This document shows positions 1-7,108 of a stretch of DNA of 33,135 nt, one piece after another. The stretch comes from an uncultured bacterium. GTDB taxonomy: Bacteria > Bacillota_I > Bacilli_A > RF39 > UBA660. The translations under genes and the position numbers were made by a program. Under the pieces are notes generated by a model. It ran no database searches. It worked only from the letters and a program-made list of their open reading frames with translations, and had not been told where the DNA came from. The stretch is taken from the NCBI GenBank assembly GCA_905215145.1, contig CAJMOW010000007.1:1-33135 (forward strand). The letters run 5' to 3'. How positions within the stretch are numbered: the stretch's first letter is position 1; each line of letters begins with the position of its first letter.

Positions 1-16
1 AAACTAAAGAATAACT

Positions 17-256
17 ATGATAATACTTAGTGGGAACTATCCTAGACATCACAATGCTATAATGTTAGAACTTACAGACTTCGATGATAATAAGATTTCC
101 TATCTAGCTAGAATGTCTAGAGGACATCATGTTGATACTCTATTAGTCCCTAGAGAATATAAAGATACATTTGAATCTACAGAACTATACAAGATGTTAC
201 TACCTAATATTAGCATGGGTGGTGTACAGTTTGCTACAATATATTATTATGATTGA
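17..256 (+). CDS. Small hypothetical protein (79 aa)
   Basis: A 79-residue mixed-charge protein that I do not recognise. It has no signal peptide, membrane segment or cysteine motif, and the composition (SGNYPRHH, LVPREYKDTF) is that of a soluble protein. The ATG lies 16 bases from the window edge, so the upstream context is missing. The TGA stop overlaps the start of the next gene by 8 bases (ATG at 249), which points to a translationally coupled pair. It probably belongs to a plus-strand unit entering from the left and ending at the hairpin near 491-523. Its function is unknown. Confidence 0.6.
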   Translation: MIILSGNYPRHHNAIMLELTDFDDNKISYLARMSRGHHVDTLLVPREYKDTFESTELYKMLLPNISMGGVQFATIYYYD

Positions 257-443
257 CGTTAGAAGAACATTAGAGAACTTACATCAAATACTTCCAGATT
301 TAACCTTAGAAGAATTATTTAAAGTTCTTGACAATATAGTAGAAGTTCCGCAATTTAACTTAGGACAGACAACTATACGTAGAGATGCTAGTAATTGGAA
401 CCCATATGACTCTGGCACATTTATATCTAGTGCCAGTAAATAA
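249..443 (+). CDS. Small hypothetical protein (64 aa)
   Basis: I chose the ATG at 249, which gives a 64-residue product beginning MIDVRRTLENLHQ. A longer form from the ATG at 171 would add a 26-residue hydrophobic leader that lies wholly inside the preceding gene in another frame and reads like a shadow. The first half is predicted helical (LHQILPDLTLEELFKVLDNI); the end is polar and Ser-rich. I recognise no domain. It overlaps the 17-256 gene by 8 bases and is the last gene before the bidirectional terminator. Confidence 0.55.
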   Translation: MIDVRRTLENLHQILPDLTLEELFKVLDNIVEVPQFNLGQTTIRRDASNWNPYDSGTFISSASK

Positions 444-490
444 TTGTATGTAACATTCTCAATAAACATAGCAATAATTATAACAATAAA

Positions 491-523
491 AGCCCAACTT
501 AGCTTAATTGCTAGGCTGGGCTT
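491..523. terminator. Bidirectional intrinsic terminator
   Basis: An inverted repeat, AGCCCAACTTAGC / GCTAGGCTGGGCT, with a 7-base loop and only one mismatch and one wobble. It is preceded by AATAAA and followed by TTTATTTATT, so it can act on both strands. It lies between the plus-strand genes ending at 443 and the minus-strand holin-like gene ending at 527, as expected for a shared terminator between convergent units. Confidence 0.8.
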
Positions 524-526
524 TAT

Positions 527-775
527 TTATTCTTTCTTATCTTCATCCTTATGTATAAATCCTTTCTTCCATATACCAGTTACACTATCAATTCCTAATA
601 ATCCCATCACACATAATAGAAAGGTATCTATCATCAGTGGAGCTTGTACGCACATAACAGTACAATAAATTAATACTATTACTGCTACAAACCATCCTAT
701 CACCCCACATACTCTCTTACTACTAATTCCAGAGTGTGAGGTAAACATTTGCTTTAGGAATGTAGTAAATTTCAT
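527..775 (-). CDS. Holin-like small membrane protein (82 aa)
   Basis: An 82-residue protein with two hydrophobic segments (about residues 24-44 and 48-66) and a charged Lys/Asp/Glu tail (KKGFIHKDEDKKE). The segment SSKRVCGVIGWFVAVIVLIY followed by a second helix ending in GLLGIDSVTGIWKK matches, from memory, a small membrane family common next to lysins in Bacteroidota phages. Two helices, this length and a polar C-terminus fit a class II holin, which would permeabilise the inner membrane for the lysin. No promoter is visible directly upstream on the minus strand, so it may be transcribed by readthrough from the lysis block to its right. The holin role is inferred from context. Confidence 0.65.
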   Translation of the reverse strand: MKFTTFLKQMFTSHSGISSKRVCGVIGWFVAVIVLIYCTVMCVQAPLMIDTFLLCVMGLLGIDSVTGIWKKGFIHKDEDKKE

Positions 776-805
776 TCTATCAATTCTGATATTAATAATT
801 ATTTA

Positions 806-813
806 TATCTTTG
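806..813 (+). promoter_or_regulatory. Bacteroidota-type -7 element TATCTTTG
   Basis: TATCTTTG matches the Bacteroidota primary sigma -7 consensus TAnnTTTG and lies 29 bases before the ATG at 843. The -33 region (about 782-788, AATTCTG) is a poor match to TTTG, so the promoter may be weak. It would give the 843-1163 gene its own start inside an otherwise minus-strand block. Confidence 0.5.
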
Positions 814-842
814 TAGTTATTAACATTTAAATTTATAAGATT

Positions 843-1163
843 ATGCTAACAGCTGAAATTATCCCGTCTGTAAAAGTCAAACATGCTAAAGATACTACAG
901 ACAATTCTAAAGTCTGGTTTGATTATTGGGCGAAACATGTTAAAGAGGATATATCTGCTTATAAATTCTGGCATTGTGAATGTTGTAACAGAGATGTACC
1001 TATTAATGAAATGGTAGGTGCTCATGTTATTAAAGCTGATAATTCAGACGATACTGTTTACATTTATCCTACGTGTGACACTTGCAACAAGACTTACAAA
1101 GGAGATAAGGCAGATACTAAGACATTCTCTGTACCCATAACCGAACTTATTCCAGTTCCTTAA
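843..1163 (+). CDS. Zinc-finger (HNH-like treble clef) small protein
   Basis: A 106-residue protein. The centre carries CECC (CxxC), then GAHVIK, then PTCDTCN (CxxC-N), with spacing typical of an HNH-type treble clef: a zinc knuckle, a His-bearing strand and a second CxxC followed by Asn. The usual second catalytic His/Asn pair is not evident, so it may bind zinc and nucleic acid without nuclease activity. It is the only plus-strand gene inside the minus-strand block at 527-6189 and has its own -7 element. Its last 17 bases overlap the convergent gene that ends at 1147. The zinc-binding call is good; the function is unknown. Confidence 0.65.
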   Translation: MLTAEIIPSVKVKHAKDTTDNSKVWFDYWAKHVKEDISAYKFWHCECCNRDVPINEMVGAHVIKADNSDDTVYIYPTCDTCNKTYKGDKADTKTFSVPITELIPVP

Positions 1164-1401
1164 CTCTAGGCAGTTCTCGTAACATTGCAACAATCTCTGT
1201 AAATATAGGAGATACTTTAATTGTATCTCCTTCCTTCATTACTATGGAATACTCTCCATTGTACTCTGTAACTATGCAATACTTACCCTGTAAGTAACAA
1301 GTAAGCACTAATCTTTCAACTCTACCAGTAGTAGTTACTGCAACATTACCTGCATAGTCTTTATCTTCCGATATTTTATAATTTAGTAATTCATTATCCA
1401 T
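1147..1401 (-). CDS. Small hypothetical protein (84 aa)
   Basis: An 84-residue soluble, beta-rich-looking protein (VAVTTTGRVERLVLTCYLQG, YCIVTEYNGEYSIVMKEGD) ending in a short helix. I do not recognise the family. The start context is AATTAATATGG, the AT-only leader seen before other genes here. It lies 19 bases after the 1421-1597 gene on the same strand, so it is probably part of the minus-strand operon. Its 3' end overlaps the convergent zinc-finger gene by 17 bases. Confidence 0.6.
   Translation of the reverse strand: MDNELLNYKISEDKDYAGNVAVTTTGRVERLVLTCYLQGKYCIVTEYNGEYSIVMKEGDTIKVSPIFTEIVAMLRELPRVKELE
1207..1231 (+). terminator. Hairpin, possible terminator for the 843 gene
   Basis: AGGAGATAC and GTATCTCCT form a perfect 9-bp stem with the 7-base loop TTTAATT, followed on the plus strand by TCCTTCATT. 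It lies 43 bases after the stop of the 843-1163 gene, inside the opposing gene 1147-1401. The U-tract is only moderate, so the terminator call is tentative. Confidence 0.4.
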
Positions 1402-1420
1402 ATTAATTCTTATTTTATAA

Positions 1421-1597
1421 TTAGAAACTCATATCTGTAACTCCATCTGTAACTTCCCATTCTCCTTTACAATTAAACAATTCTTTTATCTCTTCGTCAG
1501 TACGTATAATGTTAGCTTCATTAAGAACTTGGAATTTACCATAATCCTCATAAATTAGTTCTGATAGTTCAGAAGATGTTTTACCATTTGTCATCAT
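1421..1597 (-). CDS. Small acidic hypothetical protein (58 aa)
   Basis: A complete 58-codon frame that starts ATG ATG at 1597 and stops TAA at 1421. The product begins MMTNGKTSSELSELIYEDYG and ends TDGVTDMSF. It is acidic and helical in the middle (RTDEEIKELF). It overlaps the end of the upstream metallopeptidase-like frame by 17 bases, a typical phage coupling arrangement, and fills the otherwise empty stretch between that gene and the 1401 gene. I do not recognise the family. Confidence 0.6.
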   Translation of the reverse strand: MMTNGKTSSELSELIYEDYGKFQVLNEANIIRTDEEIKELFNCKGEWEVTDGVTDMSF

Positions 1598-2462
1598 ATA
1601 ATGTTCCTCCTATTAATGGGGCGGCTATCGCAGGTGAGTGCTTACTAAGCCACTTAGTAAAAGCTATAATATCTCTTTCATCCACACTGTTAAGCCACTC
1701 TGTCATATTATTATTTATTCCAGTATCTTTAACATAGTTTCTTCTCGCATATTCCCACATGGCTGGTGTAATGTCTTGATTACCTTCATTTAGACCATAA
1801 TAATTCTTGATTTGGGTTCCTCTAGCTGTCTGCTCAGTAGCTCTGCTCTGACGGAAATAATCACGTCCTTCTGGTCTTTTAAAGTATTGTCTAACATTAT
1901 ATGCCAATTCAGCTTCTTGCTCCTTGCTTGGTCTGTACATGTAATGCACTAGTTCGTGAGCACCTACATCTTGAGCTTGTGCGTCAGTAAGTTTATCCAT
2001 TACATCTTTATTTACAGAATATGATTGTCTATATAAACCAATACCAGGCTGTTCTCCTAACGTGGCAGATGTTTCTATCTTAGGAGTACTATTTAATATG
2101 TCTGTTCTCAGATTTGGAGAATACCTAGGTATATCACCATACTTCTCTAATCTATCAAACCCACCGTTCCATAACCGATATTTTACTAATTTAAAACCAT
2201 CTCCTTGCCAGTTGGGATGTGCATAATCTGGTAACAATTTAGCAAGTTCCTCATTACTTAATGCACTAAATTCACTCAGAGGTCTAGGAGCAACTCCAGA
2301 CATATCAAGTAAAAGAGAATGATTGGCTGGAGTGGTTAGTTGCCTAGACCCCTTCTTAAACAGCCTACCATTCTTCAAGTTATCTCTAAAGCTAAAGATT
2401 ACTTGATTATTGGAATATCCATTATCATATACATTATTAAATATTACACCATCTGCATTCAT
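1581..2462 (-). CDS. HExxH zinc-metallopeptidase-like protein, C-terminal part of a split gene
   Basis: The first ATG in this frame gives 293 residues. The key motif is HELVH at residues 169-173 (DVGAHELVHYMYRP), followed by EQEAELAYN, whose Glu could be the third zinc ligand. This is the layout of gluzincin-type metallopeptidases. The frame stays open for 134 more codons upstream of this ATG, to 2864, with protein-like composition but no ATG, GTG or TTG. It overlaps the end of the large glucosaminidase gene in the -1 frame. The true product is therefore probably the C-terminal part of that protein, joined by frameshifting, or a fragment of a broken gene. By context it would be a virion or lysis peptidase. 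The motif is clear; the activity is inferred. Confidence 0.6.
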   Translation of the reverse strand: MNADGVIFNNVYDNGYSNNQVIFSFRDNLKNGRLFKKGSRQLTTPANHSLLLDMSGVAPRPLSEFSALSNEELAKLLPDYAHPNWQGDGFKLVKYRLWNGGFDRLEKYGDIPRYSPNLRTDILNSTPKIETSATLGEQPGIGLYRQSYSVNKDVMDKLTDAQAQDVGAHELVHYMYRPSKEQEAELAYNVRQYFKRPEGRDYFRQSRATEQTARGTQIKNYYGLNEGNQDITPAMWEYARRNYVKDTGINNNMTEWLNSVDERDIIAFTKWLSKHSPAIAAPLIGGTLYDDKW

Positions 2463-2864
2463 CTTATCTGCTGCTCGTTCTAATGCTGCTCTATTAGGTA
2501 CATCACCTACAGTAACTATTGGTCTCTCTAATTCTAAGTCACCTTCTACTCTATAAGGTCTCTTGGCAAATCTCTCTCTAGCCTTAGCTGCTTTCTCTGC
2601 CTTACCTGGAATAGAATGATTAGCTGCTGTTCTTGGATTGCCGAATTTACCTTGATACCATATACCAGCTTCGGGAGCACCTTCATAAACAGCATCCCAT
2701 CTCTCTGGATTATATAATGTTAACTTAGTAGGAGCATCAGTATCATGTACTACATGTATGGATTGTCTAGGTCCCCAACCTACATTATTAGGTAATGGTT
2801 CAACTGAAGGAGTTCCTTTGTCTATAGTCTTACTAATTACTCTAGCTCTAGCCCATTTGTTACA
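2463..2864 (-). other. Start-less coding extension upstream of the metallopeptidase frame
   Basis: This stretch is open in the same frame as the 1581-2462 gene for 134 codons, from just after a TAG at 2865-2867. It reads like real protein (KWARARVISKTIDKG, HVVHDTDAPTKLTLYNPE, AGIWYQGKFGNPRTAANHS). It has no usual start codon and overlaps the last 28 bases of the 2837-5506 gene. It is best explained as coding sequence reached by a -1 shift from that gene, or as the result of an indel. No classical X XXY YYZ slippery heptamer is present in the overlap. Confidence 0.6.
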
Positions 2865-5506
2865 CTAGCCGCTAAATCCTCCACTGGTTTAAGTCTAGGC
2901 CCAAACTTATTAAAACCATGCAGTCCTATATATGAACCAGGATTAGTAAATTCTGCAAGGACGGGATTCATTCCAGCATTAGTCATCATGTCTCCCCATG
3001 TATTATATTTACCTTTACTAAGTTCCCTAGTAGCTTCATCAACTGTTGTACTACCTATAGCTTCACTCAATACTGGAAGAGGCCCAAACATTGTACCTGC
3101 TAATAATGTACTAATATAAGGTGCAGCTTCTCTCCTACCTTTATCTACAGCACCAGCCAGATTAATATTTCTAGGAGTAACTGTTACTTCTGGTAGAGTT
3201 ACATTATTCATACCATTCTCATTAGTAACTGGCAATACCATATTACCTCTCTTATCATAACCTCCCATATATTTAATAGGTTGAGCTGGATTTTGATATT
3301 TAATAATTCCACCACTTCTGTAGCTATTATATACCTTCTTCAATGTATCAGCATAATTCCTAGCTTCTGCATATCTTCTCTTACCTTTATTAGAACCAGT
3401 TAGCTTAGCTACAAACTTATTAATATCATCGTTCTCCTCAAAGTCATATAGTCTCTTTAAGAACTGTACCTTATCTGCTGCATACTCATCCATAGAGTTA
3501 TAAGACCTAAATTTCTGCTTAATGGCTTCACCTTTAGCATTCTTATCATTACCAGTTACATAATCACCTTTCCATTTAGCTCCAGTAGTCAGATTACCGA
3601 AATTGAATTTACCTTGTGCAGAACGTCCCCAAGCACTTTCTAAAGCATCTTGTGATACCAGCATTCTAATTGCATTATCATTAGTGATACCTGCTCTCTT
3701 ATAAGCATTGGTAAGGTCAGCCATCCATTTACTTCTGTCCTTATAAGGACTACTCCAAGTTGAGTTGGCAGTATTATCAACTACTACTTTACTAGCTACT
3801 GGCTTATTGACTACTGGCTCTGCTATAGGCTTACTAGCTACTACTGGAGTTTCTTCTACTGTATCAGACTTGCTGTCTTCTCTTTCTGGTACTACTAATG
3901 CCTGCTCTGTATTATATGTAGTAGGTATGTAATACTCACTGAATGGATTGATAGGATTAGTAATGTCAGTGTAATCTATTGTAGGATTGTTTACTGGAAC
4001 ATAACTAACGAATCTCATTCCCACTTGTCCTTTACGAATACGTCTCTTGTAAGTAGGTCTGCTAGACTTAACAAACTTCTTACGCATATCTCGTTTACCA
4101 TTAAGTTTCTCTGCATCTTTGACTGCTGGAGATTTCTTAAATGTAAATTTACCTCCTACTTTCATAGCCTGTCTAACAGATCTACCTTCAATCCATATAG
4201 GATTAGATTGCTGTAATATAAATGGAGTTCCTACCTTATCCATTAAAGCTGCTTGTTTAGTAAGCCTTACTTGATCCGGAGCATTTGGAGATTCATTCCA
4301 TCTCTTAGCATAATCAGCAGGATTGAATTTCCACATGTCTTGAGAAGTCTGCTTTAGTTTGCCCTTATCCATTTGAAGTTTAATCACATGACCACCTACA
4401 TCATCTATAGGTCCTACATAATTAGTTCCAGGATTTCTGAAGACCATAAACTCGGTATCTCCTGTACGCATTATCATGTCTCCTTCTTTACCTATAACTT
4501 TACCTACAGGGTTATTTCCGGCATATTCTGCAAATTCAGAGCTACTAAATTTAAGAGGTCGTCCTTGTGGTACTACAGAGCGCATTTCATATCGTCTGTT
4601 ATATATTCCAGGATATAACTGCTCATATCTATCACCATGACTAAATCCTCTCTTAGCTTCATTATTACTAATAGGTTTAATATTACTGGTAGCTTTATTA
4701 AAGAATACTCTCTTAATAATTGGATTCTCTCCGAATATGTACTGAGCTACTAAGTTTCTGCCCTCTAAATTACCTCCACCAAGTATAGAAGCTCCAGCAT
4801 AATCAGATGGGTTACCTTTAATTTCTGACAAAGTAACGGAAGCATTTCCTTTAGTTCTCTTAGCTGTCTTATATGCGGCAACTTTAAGAGGGAGTTTCTC
4901 CACACCTTGTAGAAATGGAGCTAATCTATTAGTAACAGCCATACCTATATTACTTACAGTTCTGGCTTCTTTATTAAATATCCAATGGTTCTTATTAATA
5001 GGATTCCAAGCTAAATCAGCATCTCCCTTAATAAACTTGGACAATAAATTCTTTTGATCTAATCTATAACCTGCTGCACCTCCTATAATAGCACCTGGAT
5101 TTGTATACTGAGCAATTTCTGATGGAATACCAGTAGTTCTTTCTACCATATTACCCCATCCCCCAGTTAACTTATCAATACCAAATCCATAACCAGCACC
5201 CTTAGCTAAAGCTATTGGAGTGGTTATTAGTGCTGCACCAGCTGCTGAAGGAAGTATTGTTCGCTCTATACCTACTAAGGGATTAGTCTCATTACTCATG
5301 GAAGCTTTGAATCTTTCTTTAGCTCCTTTAATAGGATGTAGATAATCTTTATTTCTCTCAGCGGGAGTTCTAGTATCATTAGACGGAGTACCACCAAGGT
5401 CGACAAGTTCGTATTTCCTAGGTGTTACCCTAAGTCTTTCAAATACCTTTGGCTTAGCTACTGCCGTATTGTCAACCTTGGCGGTATCCTCTTTTACCTT
5501 AGACAT
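2837..5506 (-). CDS. Large virion/lysis protein with glucosaminidase domain
   Basis: An 889-residue protein. Residues about 590-735 look like a glucosaminidase/lysozyme-fold domain (Pfam Glucosaminidase type): SQDALESAWGRSAQGKFNFGN has the conserved LES-WGRS core with candidate catalytic Glu623, followed by an FRSYNSMDEYAADK segment typical of the family. This would cleave the glycan backbone of peptidoglycan. The N-terminal ~430 residues are Gly/Ala-rich, with weakly hydrophobic stretches near 84-105 and 138-148. A basic linker (about 470-510) and a Val/Pro/Thr-rich hinge (about 540-590) precede the enzyme. VTPR motifs at 27-30 and 776-779, each followed by TNPG (135-138 and 854-857), suggest an internally duplicated module. 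The C-terminus stops within 28 bases of overlap with the -1 frame that continues as the HELVH protein. It is probably a virion-associated or endolysin-like lysin. Confidence 0.7.
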   Translation of the reverse strand: MSKVKEDTAKVDNTAVAKPKVFERLRVTPRKYELVDLGGTPSNDTRTPAERNKDYLHPIKGAKERFKASMSNETNPLVGIERTILPSAAGAALITTPIALAKGAGYGFGIDKLTGGWGNMVERTTGIPSEIAQYTNPGAIIGGAAGYRLDQKNLLSKFIKGDADLAWNPINKNHWIFNKEARTVSNIGMAVTNRLAPFLQGVEKLPLKVAAYKTAKRTKGNASVTLSEIKGNPSDYAGASILGGGNLEGRNLVAQYIFGENPIIKRVFFNKATSNIKPISNNEAKRGFSHGDRYEQLYPGIYNRRYEMRSVVPQGRPLKFSSSEFAEYAGNNPVGKVIGKEGDMIMRTGDTEFMVFRNPGTNYVGPIDDVGGHVIKLQMDKGKLKQTSQDMWKFNPADYAKRWNESPNAPDQVRLTKQAALMDKVGTPFILQQSNPIWIEGRSVRQAMKVGGKFTFKKSPAVKDAEKLNGKRDMRKKFVKSSRPTYKRRIRKGQVGMRFVSYVPVNNPTIDYTDITNPINPFSEYYIPTTYNTEQALVVPEREDSKSDTVEETPVVASKPIAEPVVNKPVASKVVVDNTANSTWSSPYKDRSKWMADLTNAYKRAGITNDNAIRMLVSQDALESAWGRSAQGKFNFGNLTTGAKWKGDYVTGNDKNAKGEAIKQKFRSYNSMDEYAADKVQFLKRLYDFEENDDINKFVAKLTGSNKGKRRYAEARNYADTLKKVYNSYRSGGIIKYQNPAQPIKYMGGYDKRGNMVLPVTNENGMNNVTLPEVTVTPRNINLAGAVDKGRREAAPYISTLLAGTMFGPLPVLSEAIGSTTVDEATRELSKGKYNTWGDMMTNAGMNPVLAEFTNPGSYIGLHGFNKFGPRLKPVEDLAASVTNGLELE

Positions 5507-5524
5507 AAATACAATCTTTAATAA

Positions 5525-5902
5525 TTATAAGTAATTAATCCATCTATATTGAAACACCTTTCTGTTGTAATTAGGATCAGCCCCTGCTGCTCTAGATTCT
5601 TTCTCAAAAGATATAGCTCTATAAGCTTTATGACTATCAGCCATAATTAGCAGTCTAATTAACCACTCAATCACATACCATAAATAATAGAATATGATTC
5701 CCATCTCAATAATTTGTTTAGTGTGAGTTACTTCATGTCGTACCGTTGAATCAGTCATTCTATCTATTGCTGATTCATTTCTAGTAAATAGAATACCACA
5801 GATATTCATATACTGATATCCTTTTACTGGAAGTAACGGATTTATGAAGAACAATAGTTTCCTTTGCTTATCGTACTTAAATTTCATAACTAGTGCTTCC
5901 AT
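5525..5902 (-). CDS. HExxH membrane-associated putative metallopeptidase
   Basis: A product of 125 residues from the first ATG (5902), or 120 from the second ATG at 5887 (MKFKYDKQRK), which sits 2 bases after the stop of the upstream gene and may be the real start. RHEVTHTKQIIEMG carries HExxH. It is followed by a hydrophobic helix, GIIFYYLWYVIEWLIRLL, and then KAYRAISFEKESRAAG, where a Glu can complete the zinc site. This HExxH / WY-rich helix / ISFEkEa layout recalls a small family that I know from Bacteroidota phages and genomes. It lies in the minus-strand lysis block, so envelope proteolysis is possible, but the function is unproven. Confidence 0.6.
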   Translation of the reverse strand: MEALVMKFKYDKQRKLLFFINPLLPVKGYQYMNICGILFTRNESAIDRMTDSTVRHEVTHTKQIIEMGIIFYYLWYVIEWLIRLLIMADSHKAYRAISFEKESRAAGADPNYNRKVFQYRWINYL

Positions 5903-6189
5903 TTAGCTGCATTGCGTGCGAAGTTGGCCCTCTTCTTTTGTAAAGGAGTAGCATTAGGATTATTAAGTACAGAACGTGCATGTTCTTGTACACTTTGTCC
6001 AGCTCTCTTAGCTGATGCTGTAAATTTACCTCTATTCTTCTTCTTAATATGTATCTTATTACCTTTCTTATCTTTGTTGACTAGCTTATTACCACTAGCA
6101 AACATAGGGATTCTATCTAAGTCTGCATTAATAAATTTGTCCCTTAGAGAATCACCCAATAGTCTTAATTGCTCTGCGTTGAATTCCAT
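5890..6189 (-). CDS. Small basic crAss-like conserved protein (99 aa)
   Basis: A 99-residue, strongly basic protein. The C-terminal half (NRGKFTASAKRAGQSVQEHA, then TPLQKKRANFARNAAKWKH) matches a short motif that I recall as recurrent in crAss-like phages, both as a small stand-alone protein and as a tail on others. Its function is unknown; the basic charge would suit binding nucleic acid or an acidic virion surface. It is the first gene of the minus-strand operon, starts in the context TTTAATTATGG, and lies 35 bases downstream of the -7 element at 6224-6231. Its TAG stop overlaps the longer form of the next gene. Confidence 0.65.
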   Translation of the reverse strand: MEFNAEQLRLLGDSLRDKFINADLDRIPMFASGNKLVNKDKKGNKIHIKKKNRGKFTASAKRAGQSVQEHARSVLNNPNATPLQKKRANFARNAAKWKH

Positions 6190-6212
6190 AATTAAATTAC
6201 ACTTTAAATCAC

Positions 6213-6243
6213 TTTGTTGTGTACAAATTTAGGGCTATATTTG
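6213..6243 (+). promoter_or_regulatory. Plus-strand promoter of the 6350 unit
   Basis: TTTG at 6213-6216, a 19-base spacer and TATATTTG at 6236-6243 match the Bacteroidota consensus TTTG-N19-21-TAnnTTTG. Transcription would start near 6250, leaving a leader of about 100 bases before the ATG at 6350. It overlaps the opposing promoter. Confidence 0.65.
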
Positions 6244-6255
6244 CAAATAATCAAA
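6224..6255 (-). promoter_or_regulatory. Minus-strand promoter of the lysis block
   Basis: On the minus strand, TTTG (6252-6255), a 20-base spacer and TAAATTTG (6224-6231) match the Bacteroidota consensus. Transcription would start near 6217, about 28 bases before the ATG at 6189. The site shares 20 bases with the plus-strand promoter at 6213-6243. Confidence 0.65.
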
Positions 6256-6349
6256 TGAATTAGATGAATTAATGATTAGTAGGGTTAATGTTAATAAGTA
6301 CTAAGGAATTTAATGAATTATTAACTATCAACTTCTAATTGGCAGATTA

Positions 6350-7108
6350 ATGTTATTGGGCAAGCTTAAACTGTTGTATGAGTGGATAGATAAGCTTAAT
6401 ACTAATGTTAAAACTATCATAATAATTGGTTTGGCGTTCGTATTACTGCAAATACATATATCTAACCACACAAAAGCTATTCTAGAAGATTATACTAAAG
6501 TAGAGGCTTATGATAAAGCAGCTGCTGAAGAATACACTAAGATGATTACTCCAATCATTAATGATTATGTGGATGCAATTCTGAAAGGAGACAAAGATGC
6601 ATCTAATGTATTATTACTAAATTATCATAATACGCTAAATAGCACTCATGGCTTGTCTTATCGTTATTTAACTGCCTTGACAGAAAAAAGAAGAGGTTAT
6701 GATACTAAAGCTCGTATTAAATTATGGACTGATTTGGAGTATATGAACTACGGTGAGGAGATAGAGCTTATAAATGATAATCAGTTCTTACGTATGGATA
6801 GTATTCAATCCTACTTTAGAACCTTTCCCAATTTGTGTACTTTATTAGAGGAATGTGATGCTAAATCAGCAGCCCTCTATCCACTGATGGGATTAAAGGA
6901 CCCTAAAGGAATGATAGTTATACTGTATAAGAATAAGAAGCAATATCACTTAGGATATTACAATTCAGTTATAGCTCCTTATGCACAACGCATATCTATC
7001 TTACTAGATTATAACTCAGTTAAGGAGAAATTTAAAGAGTATTATGGAAGTGGACAAAAGGAATGGTCAGGTGTGCTTCAACAACTTAACCCACACCTAT
7101 TGGAATGA
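6350..7108 (+). CDS. N-terminally membrane-anchored hypothetical protein
   Basis: A 252-residue protein with one N-terminal membrane segment (about residues 22-38, VKTIIIIGLAFVLLQIHI) preceded by lysines, so it is probably inserted as a signal anchor. The rest is a soluble, mostly helical domain with many Tyr and Lys residues. I do not recognise the family. It heads the plus-strand unit behind the promoter at 6213-6243 after a long leader. Its last 65 bases overlap the nuclease gene in another frame. Being first in this unit, opposite the lysis block, a role at the envelope is possible but is only a guess. Confidence 0.6.
   Translation: MLLGKLKLLYEWIDKLNTNVKTIIIIGLAFVLLQIHISNHTKAILEDYTKVEAYDKAAAEEYTKMITPIINDYVDAILKGDKDASNVLLLNYHNTLNSTHGLSYRYLTALTEKRRGYDTKARIKLWTDLEYMNYGEEIELINDNQFLRMDSIQSYFRTFPNLCTLLEECDAKSAALYPLMGLKDPKGMIVILYKNKKQYHLGYYNSVIAPYAQRISILLDYNSVKEKFKEYYGSGQKEWSGVLQQLNPHLLE

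Noticed and set aside
171..248. Longer N-terminus of the 249-443 gene with a hydrophobic leader
   Set aside because: The extra part lies inside the 17-256 gene in another frame and reads like a frame shadow; the ATG at 249 gives a normal 8-base overlap.
2840..2866. Classical -1 slippery heptamer in the lysin overlap
   Set aside because: In the frame of the large protein no X XXY YYZ heptamer is present (the sequence around it is GTA ACA AAT GGG CTA), so a standard programmed site cannot be claimed.
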